The notes: generated by a model not told the origin, from the letters alone. A stretch of 64,000 bases of DNA from Halolamina salifodinae (GCF_017874235.1 NZ_JAGGLC010000002.1:310001-374000), one strand, 5' to 3'. Positions 40,904 through 48,512 are shown, numbered from the stretch's first letter. Numbers and translations: made by a program.

Positions 40904-42975
40904 GCTTGAATCACCCTGTTACCATCCACACCTTCCACATCACGGAGGTCTCCCTGCTCTCGTAGATACTCAATATCCGACTCTACCGTGTCATCATCAG
41001 CTTCAATCTCGTCTACAACCAACTTCACCGCCGCCCCCGGCGTCTCTGTCTCCTTGGTCAATTGCTCGACCTTCTGTACCACATCTTGGCGTCTCTGGCG
41101 TGTCTCACGGGATTCACCGCCAACTGCATCGATGTCGAAATTCCCCTTCGAATCTGTTGCTGTCTGGCTAAGCGACACCGACATCAGACGAATAGCTCGT
41201 AGTGCATCATCTACCGTTGCCTCATCTCGAAGGTTGAGTCTCGCACTGGCCTCCGTGAGACGCTGGAGAGCTTGGAGCTTACGCGAGTCAATCGGAACAA
41301 TCGTCTCATCCCCCTTCTCACGTAGTCCACTCCAATATTCTACCAGAGCGTCCTTAGCGTCGGTTGTGAGTTTTGGCGCGAAATTCTGACGTGCGTAGGC
41401 GAGGTACTTTTGAACAAACTTCTGGTCAATAATATCGCCACCGTCGGTCGCTACTTCCTCAGCACCAGATAGGATGTGGTTCGCTATCGCTTCATCGTGC
41501 TCACCGGGCGTATCACGGACGGCGAAAACCAAGTCGAATCGACTTACAAGGTCAGGTTCAAACTGAATTTGCTCGCCCATCGGCTCGTACGAATCAAACC
41601 GTTTGTCGCGTGGGTTCGCCCCCGCAATAACCGTCGTGTCTGCAGGTAGTGTTGTCGAGATGGAAGCCTTATCCACCGAAACCTGCTGGTCGCTAAGAGG
41701 TTCATTTAGAGCCTCAAGGTCGTCAGTCCCCATCTTATCAAGTTCGTCCAACACAGCAACACCATCAGTCGCCGCAGAGAGTGTACCACGCTTTACAGCC
41801 CACTCCTTGTGCTCCATGTGCTCGACCTTCTCGACCGTGGCCGTTACACCGACGCCCGACATACCCTTACCTGACGCGTACCGACTCTTCGGAGCAATCT
41901 TAGCTACCGATTTCAATATTTTCGATTTTCCTACGGAGGGGTCTCCGACGATAAGCAGGTGACTGTCATCTCGGACAGAATCACCGCCAACATTCTTCTC
42001 CACGCCACCCGCCAGAGAAAGCATCGCACCCTCCTTGATATCGTCTCTATCTGCGATACTCGGAGCAATCGCATTCGAGAGTTGTCCTATAACATCATCC
42101 TGCTCTCTCTCAAATTCCTGAATTTCTTGCGCGTCTTCTTCAGTCACTTCAACCGATTCGAAATCGTCCTTCTCAGATTGGAGACCGACAGCCTGAATCC
42201 AGATGTTCCTATCCATATCCTCAGACTGGTCAATCCGCACAATCCCAGCCACCTTCACGCGTTCGCCGGCATCAACTTCGTTAACGAGGTCAGAACCAAC
42301 CAAATCAGCCAGTACACCTTGCTCATTATCACCATCTCTATTTTCTGGAATATCGACGAGAGTAAGCCTCTGGCTGTCGATTAAGAGAGGTTCTTCACCA
42401 CCACTCGCAGACTCGATATCATCTATGTGAGTGAGCCGACTTGAGCCGCAACTTGGGCACTCATCAGTAGTTTCAATTTCACGAATCGCCCAGTGCTGTC
42501 GGAGCGTACTACGCCACTTACAGTCGTCATCATCACAGACGACCATCGTGGCCGCCGTTCGTGGACGGTCAGCAGTCTGACTATCTACAATCCCATCCAG
42601 CACGACGAGAGTTCCGAGGTCTCTATGGCTCAGCCCTTCTATCGTCCTGCCAGCATACCCATCTGAATACTCTGATAATCGGAGTACGCAGTCAGCATCA
42701 AAGAACCGTTCAAACGCGACAGTTGCCGATTTTAACATCTTGTTCGGATACTGCCGAAGTGAGTCAACGAATTCTTCATCGATTCCACGAAGCGTGTTGA
42801 GGCGTAATGTGACTACTTTGTAGCCACTCGCTTCCTCAATCTGGAACCACCGACCACCTTCATCTAAGTACTCCTCAAAGTTTGCTACAGCATCCGAGAT
42901 TATACCCGAATCAGGATACAGCACTTCATCGCTCGGATAATCGGGATTATGAGAGAGCCAAACATCGTCCGTCAT
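40900..42975 (-). CDS. MCM replicative helicase of the element
   Basis: A 691-residue protein with full MCM architecture. It has an N-terminal OB domain with a zinc site (C147, C152, C173, C176), Walker A GDPSVGKS at residues 344-351, Walker B VAVLDELDKM at 406-415, sensor 1 in VIAGANPRD, an arginine finger in SRFDLVF and a C-terminal winged helix (GAAVKLVVDEIEADDDTVES). It should unwind DNA at the element's origin. It starts within the stop of the coiled-coil RHH gene. The sequence is AT-rich compared with host genes, so it is not a recent copy of the host mcm. Confidence 0.92.
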   Translation of the reverse strand: MTDDVWLSHNPDYPSDEVLYPDSGIISDAVANFEEYLDEGGRWFQIEEASGYKVVTLRLNTLRGIDEEFVDSLRQYPNKMLKSATVAFERFFDADCVLRLSEYSDGYAGRTIEGLSHRDLGTLVVLDGIVDSQTADRPRTAATMVVCDDDDCKWRSTLRQHWAIREIETTDECPSCGSSRLTHIDDIESASGGEEPLLIDSQRLTLVDIPENRDGDNEQGVLADLVGSDLVNEVDAGERVKVAGIVRIDQSEDMDRNIWIQAVGLQSEKDDFESVEVTEEDAQEIQEFEREQDDVIGQLSNAIAPSIADRDDIKEGAMLSLAGGVEKNVGGDSVRDDSHLLIVGDPSVGKSKILKSVAKIAPKSRYASGKGMSGVGVTATVEKVEHMEHKEWAVKRGTLSAATDGVAVLDELDKMGTDDLEALNEPLSDQQVSVDKASISTTLPADTTVIAGANPRDKRFDSYEPMGEQIQFEPDLVSRFDLVFAVRDTPGEHDEAIANHILSGAEEVATDGGDIIDQKFVQKYLAYARQNFAPKLTTDAKDALVEYWSGLREKGDETIVPIDSRKLQALQRLTEASARLNLRDEATVDDALRAIRLMSVSLSQTATDSKGNFDIDAVGGESRETRQRRQDVVQKVEQLTKETETPGAAVKLVVDEIEADDDTVESDIEYLREQGDLRDVEGVDGNRVIQA

Positions 42976-43493
42976 AGGCTATCACCCGCACGCTCACGGA
43001 CTTCTTCAGCGACTTCATCCACCTCCATGTCACTGATAGCCGCAATCTCGTGGTACTTGTTCTCGGGCTCTGTTCCTCGATATTCAAGGAATTCCACGGC
43101 CTCCTGAATCTTGTCTTCAACCTCTGCTTCCGTCTCCTGCACATCATCAAGTTTCTCTCGAATCAAGCGACGGCGCTGTCGGAGATTATCTCGTTCGTCT
43201 TCTAGATGGGCCAACTCAGCCTTAACCGACTCAATACGGTTCTCAACTGTTTCCAATTCATCCTCGACATCAGCAAGCTCAGCTTCAAGTTCGGTAGATG
43301 ATTCACCACCGTATGCGACCGACTTTACGAACTCTCGAATCGCTTCAGACCGATTCTCAAACTGTGCATCAAACGCGTCCAGTGCTTCCTCATCTACTCG
43401 GAAGGAGATTAATTTCTTCTCGTTACTATCAACAGACTTATTTGTCTGCGTTCCGTTGTTTTCATTAGGGTTCTTGTCTTTCATTTTTATCAC
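42972..43493 (-). CDS. Ribbon-helix-helix protein with long coiled coil
   Basis: A 173-residue protein (GTG 43493; ATG 43484 possible). An RHH DNA-binding unit is at residues 28-60 (KLISFRVDEEALDAFDAQFE, RSEAIREFVKS), followed by a coiled coil of about 75 residues (ELEAELADVEDELETVENRI and on) and a short helical end. Encoded between a 43-residue RHH protein and MCM with overlaps on the MCM side, it may be an origin-binding or partition-type factor or the operon regulator. Confidence 0.75.
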   Translation of the reverse strand: MIKMKDKNPNENNGTQTNKSVDSNEKKLISFRVDEEALDAFDAQFENRSEAIREFVKSVAYGGESSTELEAELADVEDELETVENRIESVKAELAHLEDERDNLRQRRRLIREKLDDVQETEAEVEDKIQEAVEFLEYRGTEPENKYHEIAAISDMEVDEVAEEVRERAGDSL

Positions 43494-43496
43494 CGA

Positions 43497-43628
43497 TTAG
43501 TCGTCTAGGTACTCGATTACCGACTTATCCACCAAATGCCGCAGAGATGGATTCGCTGGGTCATTTTCTTGCCTTTCCTCCAACCGTTTGAGGACTTCTT
43601 CGGAAATCCTCACTTGTCTTGTTGACAT
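43497..43628 (-). CDS. Minimal ribbon-helix-helix repressor
   Basis: A 43-residue protein (MSTRQVRISEEVLKRLEERQ ... SLRHLVDKSVIEYLDD), a full minimal RHH fold, first gene of the MCM operon. It is too short for common gene-calling thresholds. Its start codon lies inside or next to a tandem repeat (43620-43659), which is the arrangement of an autorepressor with its operator. Confidence 0.68.
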   Translation of the reverse strand: MSTRQVRISEEVLKRLEERQENDPANPSLRHLVDKSVIEYLDD

Positions 43629-43659
43629 ACTGTACCACTATGTTGACATTCTACCACTA
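43620..43659. promoter_or_regulatory. Tandem operator-like repeats at the MCM operon start
   Basis: TGTTGACATACTGTACCACT at 43620-43639 (then A) and TGTTGACATTCTACCACTA at 43641-43659 are direct repeats differing by one base and a two-base gap. They overlap the start codon of the 43-residue RHH gene, so a repressor bound here would block the MCM operon. Confidence 0.5.
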
Positions 43660-43789
43660 AAGGTGTTGGGAGGGTGATAAGACTAACAGAAATACAGTAA
43701 AAGAACGCCGTAGGCGAGTTAGGGTATTTGCGTATGATTCAGCGATAGACCCAGTTCGGCTCCAGAAAATAACCCTACCCCCTTTCACC

Positions 43790-43893
43790 TGTATTATATA
43801 TACAATAGCATTTTGTATTACTGGTCGCTTGTTGGTGGTCTGTTGTATTACTACTCCAATTGTATTACAAAAGCCAATTTTATATATAATACA
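43790..43893. repeat. AT-rich region with inverted and direct repeats (possible origin)
   Basis: The gap 43629-44072 (444 bases) has no convincing gene. TGTATTATATATA (43790-43802) and its exact complement TATATATAATACA (43881-43893) enclose three direct copies of TTGTATTAC at 43813, 43843 and 43860. It lies upstream of the MCM operon, the usual position of a replication origin relative to its initiator. Confidence 0.5.
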
Positions 43894-43963
43894 AAGGGAA
43901 ACGGAGGGGTGTTTTCTGAGAGGGTATGCCAGACCAAAATCGGCGGTTTGTTTGTTCGGTCTC

Positions 43964-44052
43964 GTTGCTTGTCCGTTGGCTCGTGTGAGGGATTGCCTTT
44001 GGAGATGCGTCGGCGTCGTTGTAGCCACCACTACGCCGATGAGAGGAGGCGT
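43964..44052. repeat. Degenerate repeat, copy downstream of the HEPN-like gene
   Basis: Related to 46247-46331; the shared core is ATTGCCTTTGGAG followed by TGCG, GGCGT and GTTGTA with small gaps. It lies between the 3' end of the HEPN-like gene and the AT-rich region. Confidence 0.5.
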
Positions 44053-44072
44053 TGTACACCTGAGTGCGTATC

Positions 44073-46169
44073 CTATTCTTCGTTAGTAATTGCTATCCTG
44101 CTCTCTGTCTCTTCAGCTTCTCCCTCGTCAAGTAAGGCTTCGAGCGCGGTTTTGGCCTGTTCTTCGCTAACCCCGTATTTCCGTGCGGCTTTCCAGATTT
44201 TTTCTCTGGTACAGGCTTCACCAGTTCGTTCGTTGAGGGAGTTGATTATATCCCGCAAGTGTTCTTGGACTTCTTCACTGGTTTCGACCCAAGTGAGTTC
44301 AATATCATCCGGGAGATTGGCGGTCGGGTCTTTGAGCAGGTCTATATGTCTTTCAACTTCACCTCGGCTAAGTCCCGTATCCGTTAGGCCGTGGTCTTGC
44401 GAGATTCGCCCTCTAATTACTTCGAACTCTGTTCGGTCTTCGGTCTCAGCGACGATGACAGCAATACCGTCTGAGATGCCATAGGCACGGACATTTTCGG
44501 GGTCTGCGTATTGGCTAACATCAATTGCTTTTTCCTCGTTCTTTGAAATCGTCCGAGTTGGTAAGCCAAATACCGCGGTGTACGGCGTGGGACGTAGCTC
44601 AATTACTGTTTTGAGGATATCGAGGAGAGTGATGCTGGCGGGGACAAAATGCGCATTAAAATACTTGAACTGCCCATGTGACCACCTATTACGGAGGTTT
44701 GGCCCTCGCCCTTCCGTGTAATTAGTTTCTAAGTAGAGGCGATATTCAGATTCAAGGTCGCCTTCGAGGTACCTGAGTAAGCCTCCGAATGACCGTTGCT
44801 GGGTGCCATCGGGCTTGAGAGCAGAGATTGACTGTCCCATCTGGTCTAAGGTGTCGATGATAGCACCTTCGAAGTGAGGTATCGAGATAGCAAGTGATTC
44901 TACATAATTCTCCTCGTAGAGGTTTATCACTGCGTCTGTGAGGAATGCTTGCGTGTGGGGCGTTAGTGGAGCTATATCTAGGAGGGTATAGAAGTCGTGT
45001 TCGCGGATAGTATTTGATTCGATTAGACGGTAGAGTGCTCCTGCAACGATGTTGTTTGATTTGGCGATTTCCCGGACATATCCTCGCGGTATTCGCTTAT
45101 CGTCTTCATCAGCTTCTCGCATCGCCGGGTTTGTTCCAATTTTGTGACCCTCAGGACTGGTGAATTCAGTGGAGAATATTTGAGGTACAGCTAACCCTTG
45201 TTCAGTTTTTACTGATTCTTCGTAGCTGGGGATATACCAGTCCGAGCAGAGGAGACAGTAAAGGGCGTAAGTAGGGTGACCCCCCATCTCAATAGTCTCG
45301 TTAACCCACTCTGCAATTGCCTCTGATTTCGATTGAGAATCTTCGATAACCGCTTTGTGCAGTTCGTCATCAACCTCCATCGATGTCATCTCTTCTTCTA
45401 CACCAGTCCGCCGGGCTTCCAGTGCCTCTCGTTTCCATTCCTCTGTCTTTTCATCACTCAAAAACTCGGCACATCGTGTGAGACCTTGTTCGAGGACACT
45501 CGCTTTGACAAGCTGGCTTCGCTTTCCTTTAAATTCAGCTTCCTCTTCAAACGATGCAATAAGCCGTTCTCGTTCTCCCTCCACCCCTTCGCTGATGTTG
45601 TCTTTGAGTAGAATCTGGAGTGAGAGAAAGGTTCGTTCGTCCATTAAGCGATTGTCGTCTCGTTCCTTTTCTGCGACATCCGCGCAAAGGGATATCCAGT
45701 CCTCAATTTGAGCTTCAGAGATGGAATTTGCGTTCTCATCTACTAACTCAATTATTGGGCGAATCTGGTGTGTTAGTACATCACAGTAATAAGTATCGAG
45801 AAATTCGAGCGTATCTTGCAGTTCGTCTTCGGGGTCGTGACCTGATAGACCCGCCTTCAGCTTTGATTTACGATAATATTGGACTGTGATGAGGCGGTAC
45901 CATTCTGCTTCAAAAGCAATCTCTATGTGTTCATCCAGCAGGGTAAGAGCTTCTCGGGCTTTCTCGAAGTCTTGTTCTGTATGCCACTTCTTGAGTGCTT
46001 CAACGAGTTCTAAAAGTGGGAAGTAGTCCACATTCTCTACTTCCTCTCGTTGGTAGGGGTTCAGGTCGGCTCCTTCCTCTAGTGTCTCGAAAATGTTCTT
46101 CAGTCGATGGGCCAGTGAGATGTCTTTTTCTGGGTCTCGTTGCGCCCGTTCCAATTCCTCGTCAATCAT
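44073..46169 (-). CDS. HEPN-like (DUF4209-like) protein with MCM-type C-terminal winged helix
   Basis: A 698-residue protein. Residues 1-450 are helical repeats without known motif. The segment GPNLRNRWSHG puts an R-N-x3-H HEPN-type active site at residues 493-498, in the style of DUF4209 proteins (LRNxxxHG). HEPN domains are often RNases in abortive infection and toxin systems. Residues about 637-698 (TREKIWKAARKYGVSEEQAK, ALEALLDEGEAEE) look like the winged helix at the end of archaeal MCM proteins. It stands alone between the integrase and the MCM operon, bracketed by a degenerate repeat. A defence or superinfection-exclusion role is plausible. Confidence 0.7.
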   Translation of the reverse strand: MIDEELERAQRDPEKDISLAHRLKNIFETLEEGADLNPYQREEVENVDYFPLLELVEALKKWHTEQDFEKAREALTLLDEHIEIAFEAEWYRLITVQYYRKSKLKAGLSGHDPEDELQDTLEFLDTYYCDVLTHQIRPIIELVDENANSISEAQIEDWISLCADVAEKERDDNRLMDERTFLSLQILLKDNISEGVEGERERLIASFEEEAEFKGKRSQLVKASVLEQGLTRCAEFLSDEKTEEWKREALEARRTGVEEEMTSMEVDDELHKAVIEDSQSKSEAIAEWVNETIEMGGHPTYALYCLLCSDWYIPSYEESVKTEQGLAVPQIFSTEFTSPEGHKIGTNPAMREADEDDKRIPRGYVREIAKSNNIVAGALYRLIESNTIREHDFYTLLDIAPLTPHTQAFLTDAVINLYEENYVESLAISIPHFEGAIIDTLDQMGQSISALKPDGTQQRSFGGLLRYLEGDLESEYRLYLETNYTEGRGPNLRNRWSHGQFKYFNAHFVPASITLLDILKTVIELRPTPYTAVFGLPTRTISKNEEKAIDVSQYADPENVRAYGISDGIAVIVAETEDRTEFEVIRGRISQDHGLTDTGLSRGEVERHIDLLKDPTANLPDDIELTWVETSEEVQEHLRDIINSLNERTGEACTREKIWKAARKYGVSEEQAKTALEALLDEGEAEETESRIAITNEE

Positions 46170-46246
46170 TATGTACCTATATTGCAGGAGGATATTTCAA
46201 ACACGGCGTCAATTCTGAGGGAGGTCGTCCACTGTCAGAGTAGTCT

Positions 46247-46331
46247 CCTCGATTGTTTGTTGGCTTCGAGGAATTGCCTTTGGAGGTGCGCTGGCGTTGT
46301 TGTAACCCTATGATGCCGAGGAGAGTGGGAG
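46247..46331. repeat. Degenerate repeat, copy upstream of the HEPN-like gene
   Basis: Second copy of the repeat at 43964-44052, about three quarters identical by eye in its 60-base core. It sits between the HEPN-like gene start and the integrase stop (gap 46170-46361, no gene). Confidence 0.5.
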
Positions 46332-46361
46332 AGAGAAGCTATTCAGGCAGTTGCACTCGCG

Positions 46362-47375
46362 TTAAATATTGTCGAAGAATTCTCGACGCTGTTCCATCTT
46401 CTCTGCGTCCGTCATTTGGTCATAGTGCTTCTCAAGGACATCGGCGGAGACATCGCTTCGGTCTCCGACTTGCTCCGTGCTCGCTCCTTCCCGGAGGAAG
46501 TGTGTGATGCTACTGCGTCGGATGTCGTGTGGGGCGACGCTGGAGGGACACTTATGGTATGCACTATGGTTTTCGGTGGCTTCACAGTTATTGGGGTCTC
46601 GGTCGTGAGGACAGTCTCCGGTGTAACAGGGTGCAGTGAGTTCGTAGATGTATTTTTGGATGGTTTGACCGTGCATCCTACCGTATTGAGAGGCAATCAA
46701 GGGCTTCCTCCCGAATTCGTCTTCAACCTCGGGGCGTTGGTCAGTAATCCAGTCGTTGATGACGGTGGCCACGCTGTCGTTGATGGCGATGGGGCGCTCT
46801 CCTTCGTTTCCGTTTTTGAGGGGTGTGCCTGTGTCGGGTCGGTGTTTGATTTGGATGTAGCGGTCGTCGGGATTCCAGTCTTCGACATCCACGGATAGGA
46901 GCGTTCCGCGGCGGATGCTGGTGTGCCAGAGGAGTTCAAAGACGGTGTGTTTGACGCTTGCGTAGGAGTATTTGCGGAGGTGTTCGAGGATTTCTCGGGC
47001 TCTGTCGGCGTTGATGTGTCGTGTTTTTGCTCCGTCTCCTTTCTGCACTTCGGGGGATTGGACTTTATCGGGTAGCTCGGGGTGAACAGCGTCGATATCC
47101 TTGCAGAACCTGAGGAAGACGCGTAGTGTGTCCATGTAGGATTTGGCGGTGACAGGCTTGACATCCTCGGCGCGGTGGATTTTGTATCGCTTGAGGTCTC
47201 GCCCAGTCAGGTCGTTGATGTTGGTAATGTTGTTCTCTTCTGCCCAAGACACGAAGTATTCGAGTCGATTGTTGTGGGCTCGGTGGGTCTGTTTGCTAAC
47301 TTCGCCGCGGCGGTCTTCGAGGTAGAATTCTTTGGCGGTTCGGGGTTCGATGGGTTCCAGTTTGGGTTCCGTCAT
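46362..47375 (-). CDS. int: Tyrosine integrase of the element
   Basis: A 337-residue tyrosine recombinase. The N-terminal SAM-like core-binding domain (KQTHRAHNNRLEYFVSWAEE) covers about residues 25-110. Catalytic residues seen are Arg in WHTSIRRGTLL, the HxxR in APHDIRRSSITHFL, and the nucleophile Tyr in LEKHYDQMT near residue 318. A Cys/His cluster lies just before the HxxR box (CYTGDCPHDRDPNNCEA), a possible zinc-binding insert seen in some haloarchaeal integrases. It reads inward from the right end with its start 122 bases from attR, and a copy of the 14-base motif lies directly before its ATG. Confidence 0.93.
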   Translation of the reverse strand: MTEPKLEPIEPRTAKEFYLEDRRGEVSKQTHRAHNNRLEYFVSWAEENNITNINDLTGRDLKRYKIHRAEDVKPVTAKSYMDTLRVFLRFCKDIDAVHPELPDKVQSPEVQKGDGAKTRHINADRAREILEHLRKYSYASVKHTVFELLWHTSIRRGTLLSVDVEDWNPDDRYIQIKHRPDTGTPLKNGNEGERPIAINDSVATVINDWITDQRPEVEDEFGRKPLIASQYGRMHGQTIQKYIYELTAPCYTGDCPHDRDPNNCEATENHSAYHKCPSSVAPHDIRRSSITHFLREGASTEQVGDRSDVSADVLEKHYDQMTDAEKMEQRREFFDNI

Positions 47376-47389
47376 CTGTTGGTAATGTT
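47376..47389 (+). repeat. Motif copy abutting the integrase start codon
   Basis: CTGTTGGTAATGTT begins at the base next to the integrase ATG (on the minus strand it reads AACATTACCAACAG then ATG). A 13-base copy is also inside the gene at 47219-47231. Confidence 0.8.
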
Positions 47390-47436
47390 CTGATGGTCGG
47401 AACCGTGGGCGAGACCCTGCCTTCCAGTGTTTTGGT

Positions 47437-47491
47437 CAAGGTTTTTCCTACGGAGACGCCGCGAGGCGTCGAAGTAGGAGTGAAAACCTTG
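47437..47491. repeat. Long hairpin beside attR
   Basis: CAAGGTTTT (47437-47445) pairs with AAAACCTTG (47483-47491), TCCTAC with GTAGGA, and GACGCC with GGCGTC around a GCGA loop. It is an interrupted 21-bp stem ending seven bases from the attR repeat. It could be a terminator or a structural part of the recombination site. Confidence 0.55.
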
Positions 47492-47497
47492 GGGTTC

Positions 47498-47519
47498 CAA
47501 ATCCCGGCCGGTGCATTTC
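47498..47519 (+). repeat. Right attachment site (attR core)
   Basis: An identical copy of 22025-22046. Only the T-arm/acceptor part of tRNA-Gly is present, with one extra C before the repeat (GGTTCCAAAT against GGTTCAAAT in the tRNA). Confidence 0.9.
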
Positions 47520-47576
47520 TCTACGTTCTACACCGAATAGAGCGACGACTTCCGTCTTCCTCCGCGAATCCACGCC

Positions 47577-48512
47577 CTACCGGAAGTCCAAACTGCCGTC
47601 TCTCCGTTTCCAGACGAGGACGCCAGCGCCGACGACACAGAGGCCCAGAAAACTGAGCCAGTAGAACCCGAGTCGTTCCAACAGCGGCTTGCGCACTCTC
47701 AGCGTCATCTTGTCGGCCAGTATGTCCCGTTGGTCGGTGCTGATCGCCATGTACGGATCGTTGAAGATCTGGGCCTCCGCGTTGAACTTCGTCGTTCTGG
47801 GGTTGAAGCCGCCATCTGCGACCATCGTCTCCCCGTCGAGGGTGACGTTCGCGGCGACCGTCTCGTCGGCAGAGAGGTCGAAGTTGAACGTCGCGAGTTC
47901 ACCCTTCAGCCGGTAGTTCGTTCTTCCGATCAGCTTCAGCCGGCCCCTGAGGTGGTTGTCACTCGGATTATGGAGTATTACCCGCAACCGGGTCTCGCCC
48001 GTCTCGGAGATGACATCGTCGGCCAGTTCGTACCGGAGCAGGAGCGGCGGGCCGACGTCGTAGTCGTACTCCCGCCCGTAGCCGTCGGGGTCGTCGGTCA
48101 CCGTTCCGTACTCGATTGTGTACTCCTCGCTGACTGTCTGCCCCGCGGGAAGCGCCTGTATCGCGGCGCCGTAGGTGACTGCCAGAAACACCACGCCGAG
48201 GACGAGTGCGACGGATATCGCCATCGCGACTGGATCGACCTCTTCACCGCCGGTCGACTGCGACGACGTCGACGAGGAACTCCGCCCACCGACGCCGTGG
48301 CCGTGGATGTCCTCGTGGCAGGACTTACAGACGGTCGTGAGGTTGCTGTAGCGGTGTGAGCCACCCTCCGAAATCGGCGTCTGGTGGTGTGCGTGTAGCT
48401 CCGCGTCCCCGCGTCGCCCGCCGCGCGCGCCGCAGCGCTGACAGCGATGGTTGTCCCGACTGTAGACGTTCTTCCGCCGGGTGTCCCAGTCTGAGGGGTA
48501 CCGATCGCCCAT
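47577..48512 (-). CDS. HNH nuclease domain fused to a two-TM protein
   Basis: A 311-residue protein. Residues 1-70 form an HNH module: CQRCGA, ELHAHHQTPISEGGSH, then NLTTVCKSCHEDIHG, with two zinc-binding CxxC pairs and the HH-N-H core. After a Ser-rich linker come a TM helix (PVAMAISVALVLGVVFLAVT), a beta-sandwich ectodomain with N-x-S/T sites, and a second TM helix near residue 285. The nuclease end would be cytoplasmic. It is the first host gene beyond attR. DNA-uptake surveillance or a defence role is conceivable, but no partner gene supports it. Confidence 0.78.
   Translation of the reverse strand: MGDRYPSDWDTRRKNVYSRDNHRCQRCGARGGRRGDAELHAHHQTPISEGGSHRYSNLTTVCKSCHEDIHGHGVGGRSSSSTSSQSTGGEEVDPVAMAISVALVLGVVFLAVTYGAAIQALPAGQTVSEEYTIEYGTVTDDPDGYGREYDYDVGPPLLLRYELADDVISETGETRLRVILHNPSDNHLRGRLKLIGRTNYRLKGELATFNFDLSADETVAANVTLDGETMVADGGFNPRTTKFNAEAQIFNDPYMAISTDQRDILADKMTLRVRKPLLERLGFYWLSFLGLCVVGAGVLVWKRRDGSLDFR

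Larger units (their letters stand above)
22025..47519. mobile_element. Integrated pleolipovirus-like provirus with cargo
   Basis: The boundaries are direct repeats of 22 bases (tRNA-Gly 3' end) at 22025-22046 and 47498-47519. A tyrosine integrase gene lies 120 bases inside the right end, oriented inward. The interior is visibly lower in GC than the flanks. Backbone gene order on the minus strand (VP3-like, PKD protein, spike-like, ORF6-like, ORF7-like, VP8-like ATPase) plus an MCM replication operon indicates a temperate pleolipovirus relative. At about 25.5 kb it is larger than the roughly 7-17 kb pleolipovirus genomes I know of, the excess being cargo at 22-33 kb and the MCM/HEPN genes. Relationship is judged from gene order and topology only. 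Confidence 0.82.

Noticed and set aside
43657..44031. 124-residue minus-strand frame starting VATTTPTHLQRQ
   Set aside because: Covers the AT-rich repeat region, has implausible composition after residue 50; I treat the region as non-coding, though the first residues coincide with the degenerate repeat.
22025..47519. CRISPR array or tail/capsid genes in the element
   Set aside because: No regularly spaced repeats with unique spacers are visible, and no major capsid, portal, terminase or tail-like protein was recognised; the structural genes are membrane and envelope types.
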